From Lycocorax pyrrhopterus obiensis (taxonomy: Eukaryota > Chordata > Aves > Passeriformes > Paradisaeidae): a stretch of DNA of 64,000 nt. Positions 10,379 to 24,670 of this stretch are shown here, in pieces. The position numbers and the translations under genes were made by a program. The stretch lies in contig JACSVZ010000022.1 of NCBI GenBank assembly GCA_014706295.1, positions 13,224,830-13,288,829 of the forward strand, written 5' to 3'. The notes under the pieces were generated by a model. That model searched no databases. It had not been told where the DNA came from and saw only the letters and a list, made by a program, of their open reading frames with translations. Numbering within the stretch: the stretch's first letter is position 1; every line of letters starts with the position of its first letter.

Positions 10379-13300
10379 AAATACACTGTGGTCTTCTAGG
10401 ATTCCAGCAATTACTTCTGAAAGTCTGCAGAAAAGATAACTAGCAAGGGCTTTTGTTACCATATGGTGACCTGCACTCCCACCAGAAAATGTTTAAACTT
10501 TCATAAATCACAAAGACTGCAAGAGACATTCTCTTCATTTGAGGTAAGATCCAGTGGGAATACTGTTCTCTGAATTTTACTATTTCCAGCTTTTTTTTCT
10601 CAAAAAAAACCCCTCTCACCCCAAAACCAGTGCCCCAATACACAAGAACACTGTAGGAAAAGCTATGAAAGCACTTTCTGAGGCTCCTGCCATTTTAAGC
10701 CACATTCACTGTTTGTCTTACTCCAAATATAAAAACCCAAACACCCTCCAAGCAGTTATCTGTAGGCACCGATTTCAGTGGGAATCATTGCTTCAGGGCT
10801 TCTAGTTTGATGTAAACCCATCTATTAGCACATCTCAATTCCTGATCGGGAGGTAAAGAAATAGGCAGTCACCTCAAGACTATGCAGTATATATAAACTG
10901 AACAGTGTATGAAAGTTACACTGAGCTGTGGCTCCAGAGCTGTGTGGACCTTCTCCACAAAGGCTGGAGATGCTGAGAGCTGGGCACAGCAGCAAGGAGC
11001 CCATTCTCACTGCTTGATCATGGCTCTGATCTCTGTTACCTGTGGAGGGCAGACATCCGCTGGCTACAAGGATTGGAAGCACTTGTGCCAAAATGCAGCT
11101 ATTTTTACTGCAAACCTTAAAAACAAGCCTGTTCCAGAGCTGAATTTTCACAGAACAGACAAGTATGGTCTTTTCAGTCACACACAGAGGCACATTCCTC
11201 CGGTCCTGTCTCACACTCATGATGTGGGTTGTGTTCACCTAAGTGCTGTTTACACACCTTCAATGAGATCACAGCACCACGTTCAATATTTAGATGTTGC
11301 TCTTAAAATGCTCACTGAAGTAAGTAATGAACAAAGAAACAGAATCATGGTGTGGCAGTGGGAGACTTTCTTGGGATAGTCAGGATATTGGTAGGCACTG
11401 CTGACCTCCTCCTTCCTATGGGATGCAATATGCTATATCCAATAGAGGGTTCATTTTAAGAGGGTTTTATTGCCAGAAAGGTATCTTTTCTGAACACTGA
11501 TGAAAACAATGTTATCTAAAGAGGACACCCAGAAATGCATGACAACATGAAATAGGACTGTGAGACATGAGCCACAGAAAAGTGGATATCCCCTATTTTT
11601 TTTTAATTGGCTTGTGATTCCCAAATGGGAATCCTTTGAGAGCAGGTATTTGGATCAGTTTATATAATTGGCAAGTGAGCATGGGGACAGATTATGAAAG
11701 GATGGTCAAATAATTTGTGCTCTGCTGAGTTTACACAGTGGAATGAGTCTGAACTAAAGACAGACTTGAGAATTAACACGAATCCCAGAGCTCCGTGTAT
11801 ACTGAAATAATTAGTGCCAGCTCAGCAAGGCAATACCAGCCTTTTTAGTCTGTATGAAATACTTGCTGGCAGGTGACTAGACAGTGACTAGCTTGCTTGT
11901 CACTCTTGATGATGTTTTCCTATATTAGAATAAATCATCAACATGACTCTGAATTTGATATGTAGAATTTCAAAAGCATCTTGCAACAACAATTTTTTTT
12001 CTTTTTTTAAACAACAGTTCTTTTTTATCTTCATTTGTTGACAATGCATTCTCATGACCTTAATTTCTCTGGTGTTGTTTAAATATGTTGTACATGTTTT
12101 CTGCTGTTTAAAAGCTGTGAGACAAATGCAGTAACAAAGTCTGGTGAGTATAAATGCCAGAACTATTCAGATCTCTGACTGAAACATCCAAGAACATATC
12201 TGGAATAACAGCATCGTCTAACTGTGAGCCCCAGAAAACTCTCCTGTGTTTTCGAGTTTACAAGACTCTAAAGTTCATCTCAAAAGCAGAATGTGACACC
12301 AAATTCAATTAATTCTAAAATACAGCTTCCAATTCTGGTTTTGCTGAATAACAGTTTTTACTGAGATTACAACTGCTCCTTCTCTCATGGCCTCACTGGC
12401 CATATGCTTTCCGGAATCTCAGAAACATTTTCGAAAGATAAAATATTCCTCTATCTTTTGTAGTGTCACCAGAACACAAACTGTCCATAGCCCTTCACAA
12501 AATCAAGTCAAGCACCTCTAGTGCTGCTGCTTTAGGGTGGTTTCCCTCCCACTGTTTTTGTGACTCTCTTATATACAGCACAAGGGTGATGGTGTGCAGC
12601 ACAAGGGAAGGCAATGCATGAAACACATGCCCTGTGGAAAGTGAAATCCACTCTCCATTCCAAAAATTACACGGTGACATTTATCACTTGTTACAACAGG
12701 ATCAAACTCCAAACACAGAACATGTGAGCACAGTCTTTGGTAATACAAAGATAATTAAAGGAGGATATAAAATAGTCAGATAATTCAGTAATTATGCCTG
12801 TCTATCACTTCAGGACACTGATAAGCTAGAGAAATACAGCTGAGCCAAAACAGATGAAAACCTTCAAGATCAAGGGGAAAAAGTAATTACAAAGTATGGG
12901 ATGAAGAAAAACAACGGGAGAAGAGCCCATGCTGGGATGTAAACTTGTTAGGAGAGTTTGGATTCAGTGGGGCCTAATGCCTTAGTATTTGTATTGGGGC
13001 TGAATCTTTCAGAGCTTGCTGATGAAGCTGAGCAGTCCTGCGCTGGCTGCATTATTTAGAGCCCAAATTCTGCAAGCCTGGGATTGACACTTGGCTCTGA
13101 GTTATCCCATGTCTCTTCCAGTGGGCTTCTGGCCCATAACTGTGACACACATGGACAACACCAGTGCTGGCAAAATCATAACGCAGCCATTGCATCTTCT
13201 GCTGATAAATGCTTCTTTGGAACGTGCAACTCTAATATTTATTATGAGCAGTTGTAGGGCAGGGGAAGAGCCTCTCAGAGACCATCCTTCCTGTGTTTGA

Positions 13301-16300
13301 TAAGGCAGTCATGCTGAAGAGCTGAGGATTCACTGCAGCACAGTGCGGCAGAATCTGCCCTGTAATTCCCCTTGCCACTTTTTTGGTTTGGGTTTTTTTT
13401 GGCTATTAGCTGAAATCAATTAAAAACATATTGAAGTCAATCAGAAACCTTTCACTGAGATGGGAGATCAAGCTCTCAGAAAGCAATGTGAGGTTGGAGG
13501 AGGTGCAGCCTCACCTCTAAGGATTGTGAGAAGAACTTTCTTCTCCCAGGCTGCTTCACAGAAGGTGTAGGGATGTCTTGAAGTCCATGTCAGCAGCTTC
13601 AATGGCCTCTGCCAGGAGTCATTTCCAGTCCCTTTTCGGTCTAGAATTGCCTTTAAGGATGGGGAACACAATCTGCTGCATTCGGAAGAGAACACGGAGC
13701 TAAACCCCAAAGGGACTGTCAGACTTCAAAACCAGATTTAGGACACCTTACTCCAAACTGGTGAGGCTGTAGGGTGCTTCAACTAACTCCACTTACACCA
13801 CGATGTTGAGAGCTCAGGGACATTCCTTGTCTGCACTTGGCACTGAGAATAAAGGATGAGTTGGAAAAGCCATCTAGCGAGTCCATAAGCTCCTGTCAGT
13901 GTTGGTCTTGGACTGGTCAGCCTTTCATTTGTTGGGAGACTCAGACTAAACCCAACCTCTGCTCACGGAAGAGGTCAAAAAATAATCACCTGAAAGAACA
14001 GGACACGTGGGATGCCAGCAGCCCCTCCAGCCCTATCCTGCTCGTGACAAGAAGGCTACGAGCCGCTGACTTTTCACTAGTCCACAAATAAAACCAGTGA
14101 GTGTGAAGGAACACCAGCTTTCACCTTCCGCTACACTTAGCAGTAGCCAGTCTCGCCAGCTGGCTTGTCTCCCCTCCCAGCCAACCTGCCTTTGATATCC
14201 GTCAGCCTCTGGCTACGAAGACATCTGGAAGTTATTATCCAGCAGAGCGTATCACAAACCCATTTACATAATATAATATCATATTTTGTGTTCCTGCTTA
14301 GCTGAGCATTTTGGATCACTCTAATGTTTGGGTAAATAAGCCACCATTCCCCGCATGTAAATAACAAGTGAGTCTTAGGGTACGTTTGGTGGAGATTAAT
14401 AATTTCATAGGGCTCAACCCGAAAAATGAAATGCTCCAGATTCAGCACTAAAATATATTATTCTTGCACTTGCAATAAAAAGTACCTGCAATTGAAGTAG
14501 AGGAAATAAGGCCTTTATTTCCCAGGTATCAAAATTATTTATGATTTAACCTGTTTTATTTATATGCCAGTCTTATTATTTTCATAGGATCTTTAACACT
14601 TCACACTACACATTTTTCAGAAAAGAAATAATACTTGGGTTGCTTTGTTTCTATGTCACTCGTAGGGTTTAACTGAGGCAATGTGTTTTTAATATATTTT
14701 TATCAATACAAGGGGATACAAAGCCACCTTTAGTCCATTGCTCAAACATATTTCCCTTCATCTCCTATATCAAGATACATTTTGAAAACTGGTACCATTT
14801 TCTACCAAGGAAAAAAGAATCTATTTAAAAATATTTAATCTGAAGCATTTTTGCTTGTTTCCATGGTAGCTGCGGAAAGGACAGGAGAAAATGATATTTA
14901 CCAAACAGAAAATAAGACAATGAAAATAGAGCTTAGTTCTTTAACAAAGGGAACATGAGAGCGCTGCAAAATAAACATTTGCATGAATTCTGTTCTAAAG
15001 AAACAACATTTTGCTGACATCAGGGATGGCAGTGGAGGATGAATGAACCCTTTTTTCCCAAAATGCACCATTTCTCCAGTTTTTGATCTTTCAGTATAGA
15101 AAGATATTCCATTTTGTGTTCTCATACAGTAGAATAAAAGGGTTGCAGAACAAACAGCAAATTTATTTATTTTACGGTAATTGATTCCTTTTTTATTTAG
15201 GTCACTGCTGAATTTGCTGAAGTTGGAGACAGGAAAAAAAGTAGTTTTAAAAAGATCAGACTTTTTATTTTAGACTTTAATTTATTATAGTTGTGCTATG
15301 TGAAGCTATTATTTAGGAACCGCACAGGTAAGGAATCCATAATCTGTTTTTCTCCTTATCCACCCTCTAGAACTCTGCGATGACTGTCTGTATTAGCTTT
15401 ATTTACTAATAGTTGTAAGCTGTGGTAAATTTAATCAAAGATAGCTTCACGTCACATCCCATTACCATCACGGCATAAATTGCCATTCATGAATGATTTG
15501 TGTCAAAGAGCTCTGAAAACTATTGTTTTAGCAGCAAGATGTTCCAACATGCACGGCTCTTCAGCAGGGGCATTAAATTAACGTGTTTGCAGAGAAGCCA
15601 CTAATTGACAATGAGATGGGATTTTGGCAGTACACTTCCACTTTAAAGAAAATGAACGGTGTTCAGATACTGAGAAGAACCCCCTCTGCTCCTAAAACTA
15701 TACAAGTAATTTCTGGTATAAACAGGAATAGGGGGAACCAATCCTGACAGGATATTTCCAGTACCCAAGCAAGCTGTTTGATCATCATGACTTCCAAAAG
15801 CAAACAGTGGAATTGCAGCGTTTGTGACCTTTATCAAATCTGGCTACGTACAGTCAAGAATGTTATGTTTGGTTAGGAACTCATTAAACAAAATTACCTC
15901 TCTATTTATAGAAACCATACAAGTACAGTATAAAACATTTTAATTAAATCAGCTAGTTAAGCAAAAATTCATTACTTTTTGTTTTTATCAGCTAGCAGTG
16001 GGGCTGCATAGAGCAGTTCACATTAGAGTCAATTAGTAAGAAAAATTGTCAGATTTGGCAAGTGCATGAGCTTCCAGAACACATCAGCTGACAGGGAAGA
16101 AAAAGTTTGACTAAAAGCTAACCAAGTTACTGCCCTCAGAGGAGGAGAATGAGCCACGTAACACACACAAATGCATCAGCCATGCCAAAACCCCTCGTTC
16201 CCACGGAGTCAGTGTCAAAGCTCTACATGCCGTGTTCCTTGAGAGCTGAAAAATGAGGCATGCATGCAAATTTAAGGTTGTTAGGTATCTGGCTGGCTTT

Positions 16301-19300
16301 GCAGGCTTTGGAAAATTTTACCCGATAGAACTAATAAAATGTGATCAGCATGACCAAGGAATCCAAATGTTCCTTGGTGTTGCAGGGCTGCAAAGCAAGA
16401 AAAAAGCTGAAGAGGAGTAGCAGGTAAAACCAGGGAATTTTTTAATAGGGAGAACACGACACACTGGCTTGTGAGTCAGGCAGGAGAAGATCCTTTCATT
16501 GCAAAAGGTGCAGCAGGGCCCTTTGTGGGTAACTGTAATTAAATGCTGAGTTAAGTCTGGACTCCAGAGAAAAGAGATGCATCAGCTCTGGGCATAACCC
16601 ATGTGGTTACCACAGAAGGCTCTTACTTAAAAAAACCCAACAAATACATGTTATTCTCTATGATCAGAAAGCCTAACAAGGCTGGTGAGGGTGGACACAG
16701 GCTGCAGCTAATACCCCTGGGGCCAGAACGGGGCTTTTTGGGTGCCTGTTGACCAGGCTGGGACAGGAAGTGTTGATTTTCCAGTAGAATTTAATTGAAA
16801 TTCAGAAATCTCCTGAACTCATCCACACCTTCTGTTGGGTAAGTTATCACCAATTTAAGCTGAAATGTAGCCCAGTCACCAGAGCACTTCAATAGGCTTT
16901 GCTTTTGTGCTGCAGAGTCAGGACGGGCGCGGGCAGCGCGCTCCCTTCGTTACTGAGCAGACACAAAATGCCCACGGGATCTCTAAGGGATGGGAGTTTC
17001 AGCTGGGAAGGAGAGGCAGAGCTGTGCTCAGACTTATTCTGTGGTACCACACGGATGATTAGAGGCACCTCCTGGCCAGTGCACTGCTGGCAGGGTTTCA
17101 AATGATCTTCCTCTTCCATTCTCTGGAAGAATCATGTATCAAAGCAGGCACATTAGAAATCCATCTGCCTTTGGTGAAATCTTTCATGGCTCCCACAGGT
17201 TTCCAGCACCTGTGATACTCTTCTTGTCATTGTCAGGCTTTGAATATTGCAAGAGCCTTCAATGGACAGAAGAAGATGACATCATCCACAAAGCACAGCT
17301 CTTGATGTACTTTTCCTCTTCAGTTTAAGGCTTGAACATCTTATCCCAACAAGAAAAGTTCTGATGAGGTTGTTTCCTTGCAAAGCTCCCCACATCAACT
17401 TGACCTTTTCACACTCCCTTTGTAAGATCTAATCTCACAGTACTTCTCAGGTAGGATTGTTTAAGAAACATCTAAATTACTGTTGTACTCTACCTTCTAG
17501 TGTTTCCAAGGAGACACTTCTATCTTCAAGTTAATGTCATTCTCATAATTTGGAGAAGCCATACACAATGGCTTCAGAACCACAAGTACTTCTCAAGAGC
17601 AGGGCTATTAAATCACAAAATACTCATACTTGTTACCTGTAGGTTGGGAATAAAGACGGTAGATCTTGTCACATACTATACAGTGAACACCACCATTGCA
17701 GCTTGGAATTACCTCTCTCATCCTGCACCTAATCTTGAGAAAAATGCAGGAAATATCTGGGCTAGCAAGCTGAGTTCTTCCCCCTCAATAAAACTTCTAA
17801 CAAATAATTGAAAACATAGTTCCAAAACACATTTCTTTTGCTTCTAAAACTCAGACTACTACAAGTGCTCTTCATCACAGAAAGAACTGGGAGCAAGTCT
17901 ACCCCTTAAAAAGCCTGTGAAAAAATTTAATCTCATTTTATTTCTCTAAAGCCGTGAGGTTCAAAAGATATGTGAATTAAAATAATCATAATGAATTAAA
18001 TGTAACAATACTCCTCCTCTTCATAATGTTTGCAAGTAAAAAGATCACAAGAGATTTAAAAGATCACAGGCGCTGCTGCTACTTTAGCACAAAGCAAAGT
18101 AATTCAGTCTGGTACTTCTCCTCAGCGCTAGCGTGAGAATTTGCCCTTTCAAGTTATCCTTTGGTTATTTCAAGAGGCTCTTGAGAAAAGACTGTTCTTC
18201 TTTTTTTTCTCCAATTCCAGAGTGCACCTAAGAAATGCTCAAATTCGACCATGAGGACACATTCAGTTTATCTCCATTTGCAAAATGAAAGTTAAGCCTG
18301 AGTTTAAATGCTTTGCTGGGTGGGGACAATGTTTGAGATCCCACTCCTTGCCAGGCCCTCAGGCCACCCTACCCTGCTGGACACCCATCCCTGGCTCTTC
18401 TCCTCCAGCTGGACATGCCACAGGGTCACTACCTCATCCAACAATCCAGGACCTGGCCTCCAGAGGCTGGGAGGAACCAAAACTCTCCTTCACACTGAGC
18501 TTGTTTCTCCCAATCTGTCTCAGCTTGCTGGGCTAAAGGAAAGATCGTGGACACCCAAAGCCCCTAAAAAAAAGTTTATGTTAATGGGCGTGCCTGCATG
18601 AAGCAATTTTTGTCTATACTCAAACTTGTTTACAAGCAGCTGTCAACAGATTATCACAGCGATGAAGGTATTGAAGGTATTTTTAGGATATCCAGTCCAA
18701 AATATTTTTTTTTGAAGTGGCAGTCAGACTTCAGCAGTTACCAACAAAGAACATGAAATGGGAGGTCAAAAGCTTTGATCTGGCAAGGGCAAGGCACACA
18801 TCACAGGCAGGAGCACGCAGCAGTCCAAGGGGTTTGTTTTATCAGAAAAAAACTTATTTCCGTGTAGGCAGTTCAATCCTTAGGACTTCTTTTTGTTTGA
18901 AGGAAGACAGATCTGGAGTGAATTTCACTTACAAATGGTCTTTCGAGCATGGCTTTGAGCCTGACCCTTGGTATGATGCTGACTGCTTAAGAACTAAATG
19001 CAGCAAGTGCAGTGCTTGGAAACTTCCCGTAGTGGGCTGATTTTCCAAGGCAATGAGCACCTGTGTGTCATATCTTATCTTGGCTCCAGCACAAGGCAAT
19101 GGGATTCAGCACACCGGAAAATCAGGCCAGGGAAGTTCACGTGTTTTCACAAACGCCACTCTCCCCTCCTGCAATGACTGCATGTGAGATGTTCAAATTC
19201 ACTTAAGCATGAGGTCAGGCAAGTCCAGCAGATGCATCTTCATCAGACTTGCACAATTATCATGAGCAGTCTCACTGGTAACAATTATATGACACTAATT

Positions 19301-21028
19301 TATTAGTCATCCTCTTTCTCATCTTTTCCACTGATCTGATTTGTTAAAACCCCAAACAATGCCTCCTAAGTTATTTGCAGGAAACAGAAATCTCTGTATG
19401 TACCCTCCCTGACAGATAAATCCAGGTCTTGCTTCACTGATGAGACACAGAAATAAAAATTATTCCAGCTGCCATTTTGCTGGATTTAGTTACTGCCTTG
19501 GGTCCCCCACAGAGGTAGTGAAAGAGGACAGTGTCAGTGTAATGACCCAGTACTTAAAATATGCATCAGTATCGTCAGAAAAAGGCAGGATGACAACTAA
19601 AACCTCCTTTTTTCAGCCCTTCTCTAGGGATAAAACAGTTTGATGGGGCAAACTCCCATCACCCTGATGCCATAGATAACATCTCAGTGCAGGAAAAAGA
19701 AGGAAGAAAGGAAGAGAACACATTTTTTCTTGTTTCCTCCAGGTGCACCCACTCCAGAGCATCAGGGAGACCGGAGTCACTGGAAGCACAGCTCCCGCTT
19801 AAAATCTGATTTTCTTCCCTCAAGGGAAGGCTCCCCAGCCTCGTGCAGAGCATCCTGGCTGCACAATAACCCAGGTCATGAATGAGAGCAGTGCTGAATA
19901 AGCCTTTCCTTGCCCAGAGACCTTTGTGCTTGTGATCAGCAATAAAAGGCTGTACTTGGAATTTAAAATCTCAGCCAGGTAAAATACCACAGATGATTAT
20001 TTAAAGGCTTTAAATAAAAGAAACCCTCTGTCTGTAGGAATCAGCTTTTCACATTCACATTGTATGGCTGTGGACTCATGGCTGGGTTATGAAAGTAGCC
20101 CAAAATAAGATGAGACATAATAAAACGCAAGCTGGGCTTAAGCAAGAATTGATTTCTGACAGCAGTTCTCAATGTTTTAAACACTAGCTGCAGACCTCAT
20201 ATATTTCCAAGTTTAATTGCACAATTCCCAGTGATTTAACATTACAAAAATTTACATATTTCCATGCTCGGAATTTGAAAAGCTCAAACAACGAGAAACT
20301 ATGGTTGACATAAACATGATTGAAAGAAAACGGTATTTTTTTTTCCAGACTAAGTCACTGGCAGCAGATGACTGACATCCTACATGTGCTGAATATATCC
20401 TGTACCTCTAAGCTCCTCTGCTGTGAATTCCTTTCTATGCTGTATTTCTATGATCTGGATTTTGAGGTGAGTGCTACAGAAAAATAGATGGCTAAATAAA
20501 TACACAAGAAAATCTGCCAGATGTGCCTTAGACACATGAAAGGACTGCAAATTAAAGAAAACAATCAATATAAATGAGAGGGTCAGAACTTCAGATGGGA
20601 TGAGCCAACACAGGGAGTGGAGGAAGTTGATTTTCAAGGAATCATGAGGAGGAGCTTGGACTGATAGACAGAGGGTAGGGGTGGGGTGTGAAGGACAAGT
20701 GGTACAATATTTCTACTCGTGCACTTGGAAGGACTTGAGTTTCTGTAGCTAAAAAACAGGACACTCTGAAGACTGCAGTCCTCAGCAAAGTCACTGTTCA
20801 CAAACAGAATTTTCATTTTTAGACTTTTGGTTGAATCAATATCCAATTTTTCAAAATAATAGCATGCACTCTTAGAAAAGAAGACACTACACAGCTAATT
20901 CCAGATAAGTAAAGCCTGGCTTTACTTTGTTTTCTTCTGGAGCATTATCCCACTCAAGTTCATCTTTCACAAATGCTGACACAAGCCACAAAGACTTTAT
21001 ATTATTTCATAAAACAGCATATTTTATG

Positions 21029-21118
21029 TTTTCTTTTTTATTTTCTTTTTGCTTTTCTTCTCTTTTCTCTTGTCTCTTTTCTTTTCTTTTCTGTTTTCTT
21101 TTGTCTTTTCTTCTCCCC
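21029..21118 (+). repeat. Long C/T-rich (polypyrimidine) tract
   Basis: About 90 bases are almost entirely C and T with recurring tctttt/ttttc units and only occasional G or A. On the CDH4 strand it is a purine tract. It is low-complexity sequence and makes the apparent phenylalanine-rich frames here meaningless. Confidence 0.9.
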
Positions 21119-22038
21119 AAACTTCACCCACAGCCCAGATTGATACTTTCAATTGGAAGAACAGGCAGCCAGAAAAGAACAGTAGAAGAAACTTTATCTT
21201 AAGTATTTATTGTTATGCTGGAATATCACTCAGTTTCCTCTGGGATAATTCAGCACTCTTGTGGGAAATATGTGACCTCATTTGCATTTTCTAATTGAAT
21301 TGCTATCAGGTTTCCTGCAAGACTGAACAAAAAAGTTCCTCAAGTTACTAACATCACTTATATCAACCAGAAAAAAAAGTTTACATTCAAGTGTTTGCCG
21401 GGGAGGAGGGGAAATGTAAGCTTCATGTATCATAAAATACATTTTTAAAGCATTTGCCTTCTTTTCTATCATTTCATCCTACTAGCATGACACTTTAATG
21501 TAGTAGTTAGAACTCTTTCATTACAGTGGTTCTCACTGAAAACTGGCAGGTTTGCCCAGGTTATTCAGTCATCTGAAGCAATCAGCACATTTATAAGGCC
21601 GACACTGTGAAAGAGGGGAAATTGTCACTGTATTGGGTCCCTCCCCATTAAAATGTCAGGTTGCATCAAGAGCAAGGCTCAGCTGGGGCATCTGGGGCAC
21701 AGGTATGGACCCCAAACCTTTTGATTTTGCAGTGAAAGCACACAAGGGGAGGAGTGTCCCAGCAAGAAATGATCTGCTGCCTTGGAAGCCCCTGTCCACC
21801 ACTAAAGTGCTCTCAGCCTGTTACACAGATTTTCAGTCTTACATATTCCGACAAGAAAGGATCACAGACACAAAGGATCATTTATTGATGGGTTAATCCT
21901 CTGTGCTCAGCCCACTGGAAAGCAGCCCACTGCCCCCACTGTGGAGGCAGGCTCACTCCTGGCCCCCCAAAACCTCAGCCAGCATCCCAAAACCAACGAT
22001 TTCTCCTCTAACATTTATTCTGTATTATAACCTCCACA

Positions 22039-22060
22039 ATAAACCAAATATAAACCAAAT
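22039..22060. repeat. 11-bp tandem duplication
   Basis: Two perfect adjacent copies of ataaaccaaat. Confidence 0.9.
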
Positions 22061-23365
22061 ATCTAATAATGGCCATTCCAGGAGGGCTGGTTTTGATGCA
22101 GCTTTAATCCCTGGATAATCATGAACTAAATTCTGATTTATCCTGTCAGAGGGGGTTCTGAGGGGCACCAAGCCCCCCATAAGGAGGGGCTGCTCTCGCT
22201 GAGGGCCATTGCTCACGGAGAGGAGGAGGAACACGGCAAAAGGACATTTTTTGTGCTGTAGGTGCCAACAAACAGTGATCAGCAGGTGCAGTAACCGAAT
22301 TTCCTGCCAATTATTTATAATGTCTGGGAACTGTTCAGCATTTTTTCAAAATCAGTCACAAATTTACAAAGTAAAATGGAAATGAATGGATGCACCAGAA
22401 GAAAACTGGTCTCTCTCCCTCTCTCAGGTCACCTCCTTTCTCTCCCATATTTGCCATCTCTATATCCTGAATATAACAAAACAGTCTGAAATGTCTTTAA
22501 AAAAATATATATATAGTTCTGCTTGAGTCATATTGTACTACACGAAACCAAATGTGAAATCTGCTTCTAGTAAAAGCCATAAAACATATAAGGGTCATGG
22601 CCTGAAACATATTGAACTGGATATTGTAAGGTTTGAGGTTCTTTTTTCAGCACAAACACTATTATTTTTTAACATAATCTCATAATCATATTTATTTCTT
22701 TAGTAAACAAAGGATTATTTTGCTTGCAAAAACCACAGGCATTTAAATAAAACACAAGTCGGATGCCTGCTATAGGGACCCACAATAACGCTGCTTATGA
22801 CCTTGTCATTAGTCTTGTTTTCCGTATTTTTCCAGCCTCAAACTACACACTAATAAGGCTTTTAGAAAGGAGGGATATGAATTTTAAGAAGCTTAGCTCT
22901 CTGTTTTCAACCAGAGTTCAGATTACATTAACATTAGATGAATTTCCAACCAAATATTCTACTAAAACAGAAATGTGTGCTTATTCAGGTTTTTTTTCTG
23001 CTACACTAAGAAGAAATTTAAAGCAGTGTATAAGACATCTTACTTTGTTCCTTCAATATTTAATTACTTTTAGAAGGAAGCAGTATTTCTTTGGTTAGAA
23101 ATGGCAAATAGAGTTGACATAACACACGGGGCATAATTACATCTTGCACAAGCCCAAGCCTTACTGAAGAGCAGCAGAAGTGTATTTATATGACTCTAAG
23201 CCCTGCAAAACCTTAGGGGTCAACCCACTGGGTAAGTGAGAGATTTAAGCCTGTCCAAGTCCTTTCCTTTTTCTCTCACATGTGGCAAAAATACTCCCAA
23301 ACGGCACAGAGTCACATGGTGGAATTCTAACAGTTTGACACAGAAAGTCTCTCCTTCTTTCCCCA

Positions 23366-23387
23366 TCCTGCCCTGCCCTGCCCTCTC
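23366..23387. repeat. Short (CCCTG)n repeat
   Basis: The text contains cctgccctgccctgccct, about three to four pentamer units. Confidence 0.8.
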
Positions 23388-24670
23388 TGTCCAAGCACTG
23401 CAGAAAGGAGGAAAGGAGAGGCCAGTCTTGCTGTTTGGACCATTACTGTCGGGCATTAATCCACATTACAGCCACAGCCAAGAGACCCCATGTCTCCCTG
23501 AAGGAGCCATGGCTGCTCCCAGGACTCACACCTTCATCCTTACTCTGCAGGTCTTCAAGATCCAGCAATAAATCAAGGTCTTGAACCAATTCCCTGCCAA
23601 ATCCTGCCCAAATGTCACCACCCAACCATCCCAGTATTGTGTTGTTTGAGGCAGCACCAGATGAGACAACTGCACTTACTCTGTGTAGTAAAGGATCTTC
23701 AGCTCAGACTAACACTGAAAATGAAAAGGTGAACTGCTGCTGCCAAAAATGATATGGACAAGGCAGGAAAGTGGCAGCTACACCAGGGGTAGACCAGAAG
23801 AAATGTGTTTCATGGAGCAGCCCCCAATTCCGGTGGCTCTGTGCAGCCCACCAGCGCATTTCACTGAAGGAACGCTGCTCTCAGACTGCCGCGCAGGGAC
23901 AGAGCCCTCCTGCTTTTCAGCTGTGCATTTGGAACTAAAGCAGAAAGAAACCATCTGTACCCTTCTGACTGAAACGCTGGCTCTGGCTTTTCTCTGTCGG
24001 GGTGGGCGAGGGAAGATGCTGGCACTGAGCAGAGGGGACGTTTGGCACCACAGTGCCACGTTGTGCTTCGCTGCCCGCACCGCGCGCGAGCACGTGCCCC
24101 TTATCAGGCAGCAGCAACGCTCCCTGTCCTTGCAAGGGAAGGAACGAGCCCAAGTCTCCCCTCTGGAAGCTGCAGGGCCATGCAGATTGCTCGCAAGAGC
24201 AACTGTGAAAACCAGAGAGATGAGCAGCAGGGTAGAGCTGCCAGTGCGTGACTCCAGGCCTGTGCTGTCGCAAAAAGAATCTGAACTTACAGCCATCTGC
24301 AAGATGGTTGACTTTGAGTCTGCACCCTTCATCTGCTGGTTTTACTAGGAGTTAAGAGAGGTTATCAGCAGTGACGTGCAAACATGATGCACATGACCTG
24401 CAGTGTGTAACAGACAAGTGGTCGCTTTAAAAATACGGAAGTATGAACTTCGAGAACGCTTCCCTCACTGGTGACCTTAAAGCATTTCTGTCAGAGAGGT
24501 TCAAGGACCATTTGCAAGGAATTTGATGCTGCTCATGGGATCTCCTACTTGGGCACTTCTTTATGAAGCACAGACCAGGCAACATGGACACTCCGATGCC
24601 GCGTGAACCTTCCGATGGTTTGGGGCAAAAGAAGAAAAAAGTAAGAAAAAGAGCTTTGAAAAACTCTTAC

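Larger units (their letters stand above)
9454..24670 (-). other. CDH4: CDH4 intron 3 (complete)
   Basis: Bounded by the exon 3 donor (gtaagagt) and the exon 4 acceptor (cag), 15,217 bases. It holds CR1 fragments at about 9596-9700 and 10309-10378, a long pyrimidine tract at 21029-21118, an 11-bp direct duplication at 22039-22060, a short (TA)n at 22505-22515, CCCTG repeats at about 23366-23387, and a more GC-rich part at 23749-24348 next to exon 3. The middle (about 11400-21000) has no repeat or gene that I recognise; 14460-16100 is especially AT-rich. Confidence 0.92.

Noticed and set aside
18660..18710. Possible CR1 tail (ggatatccagtccaaaatat)
   Set aside because: Only about 15 bases resemble CR1 and the diagnostic ttggaa and gaatca parts are missing.
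21049..21294. Phe/Leu/Ser-rich frames that look like membrane proteins
   Set aside because: The apparent hydrophobic segment is a translation of the polypyrimidine tract.
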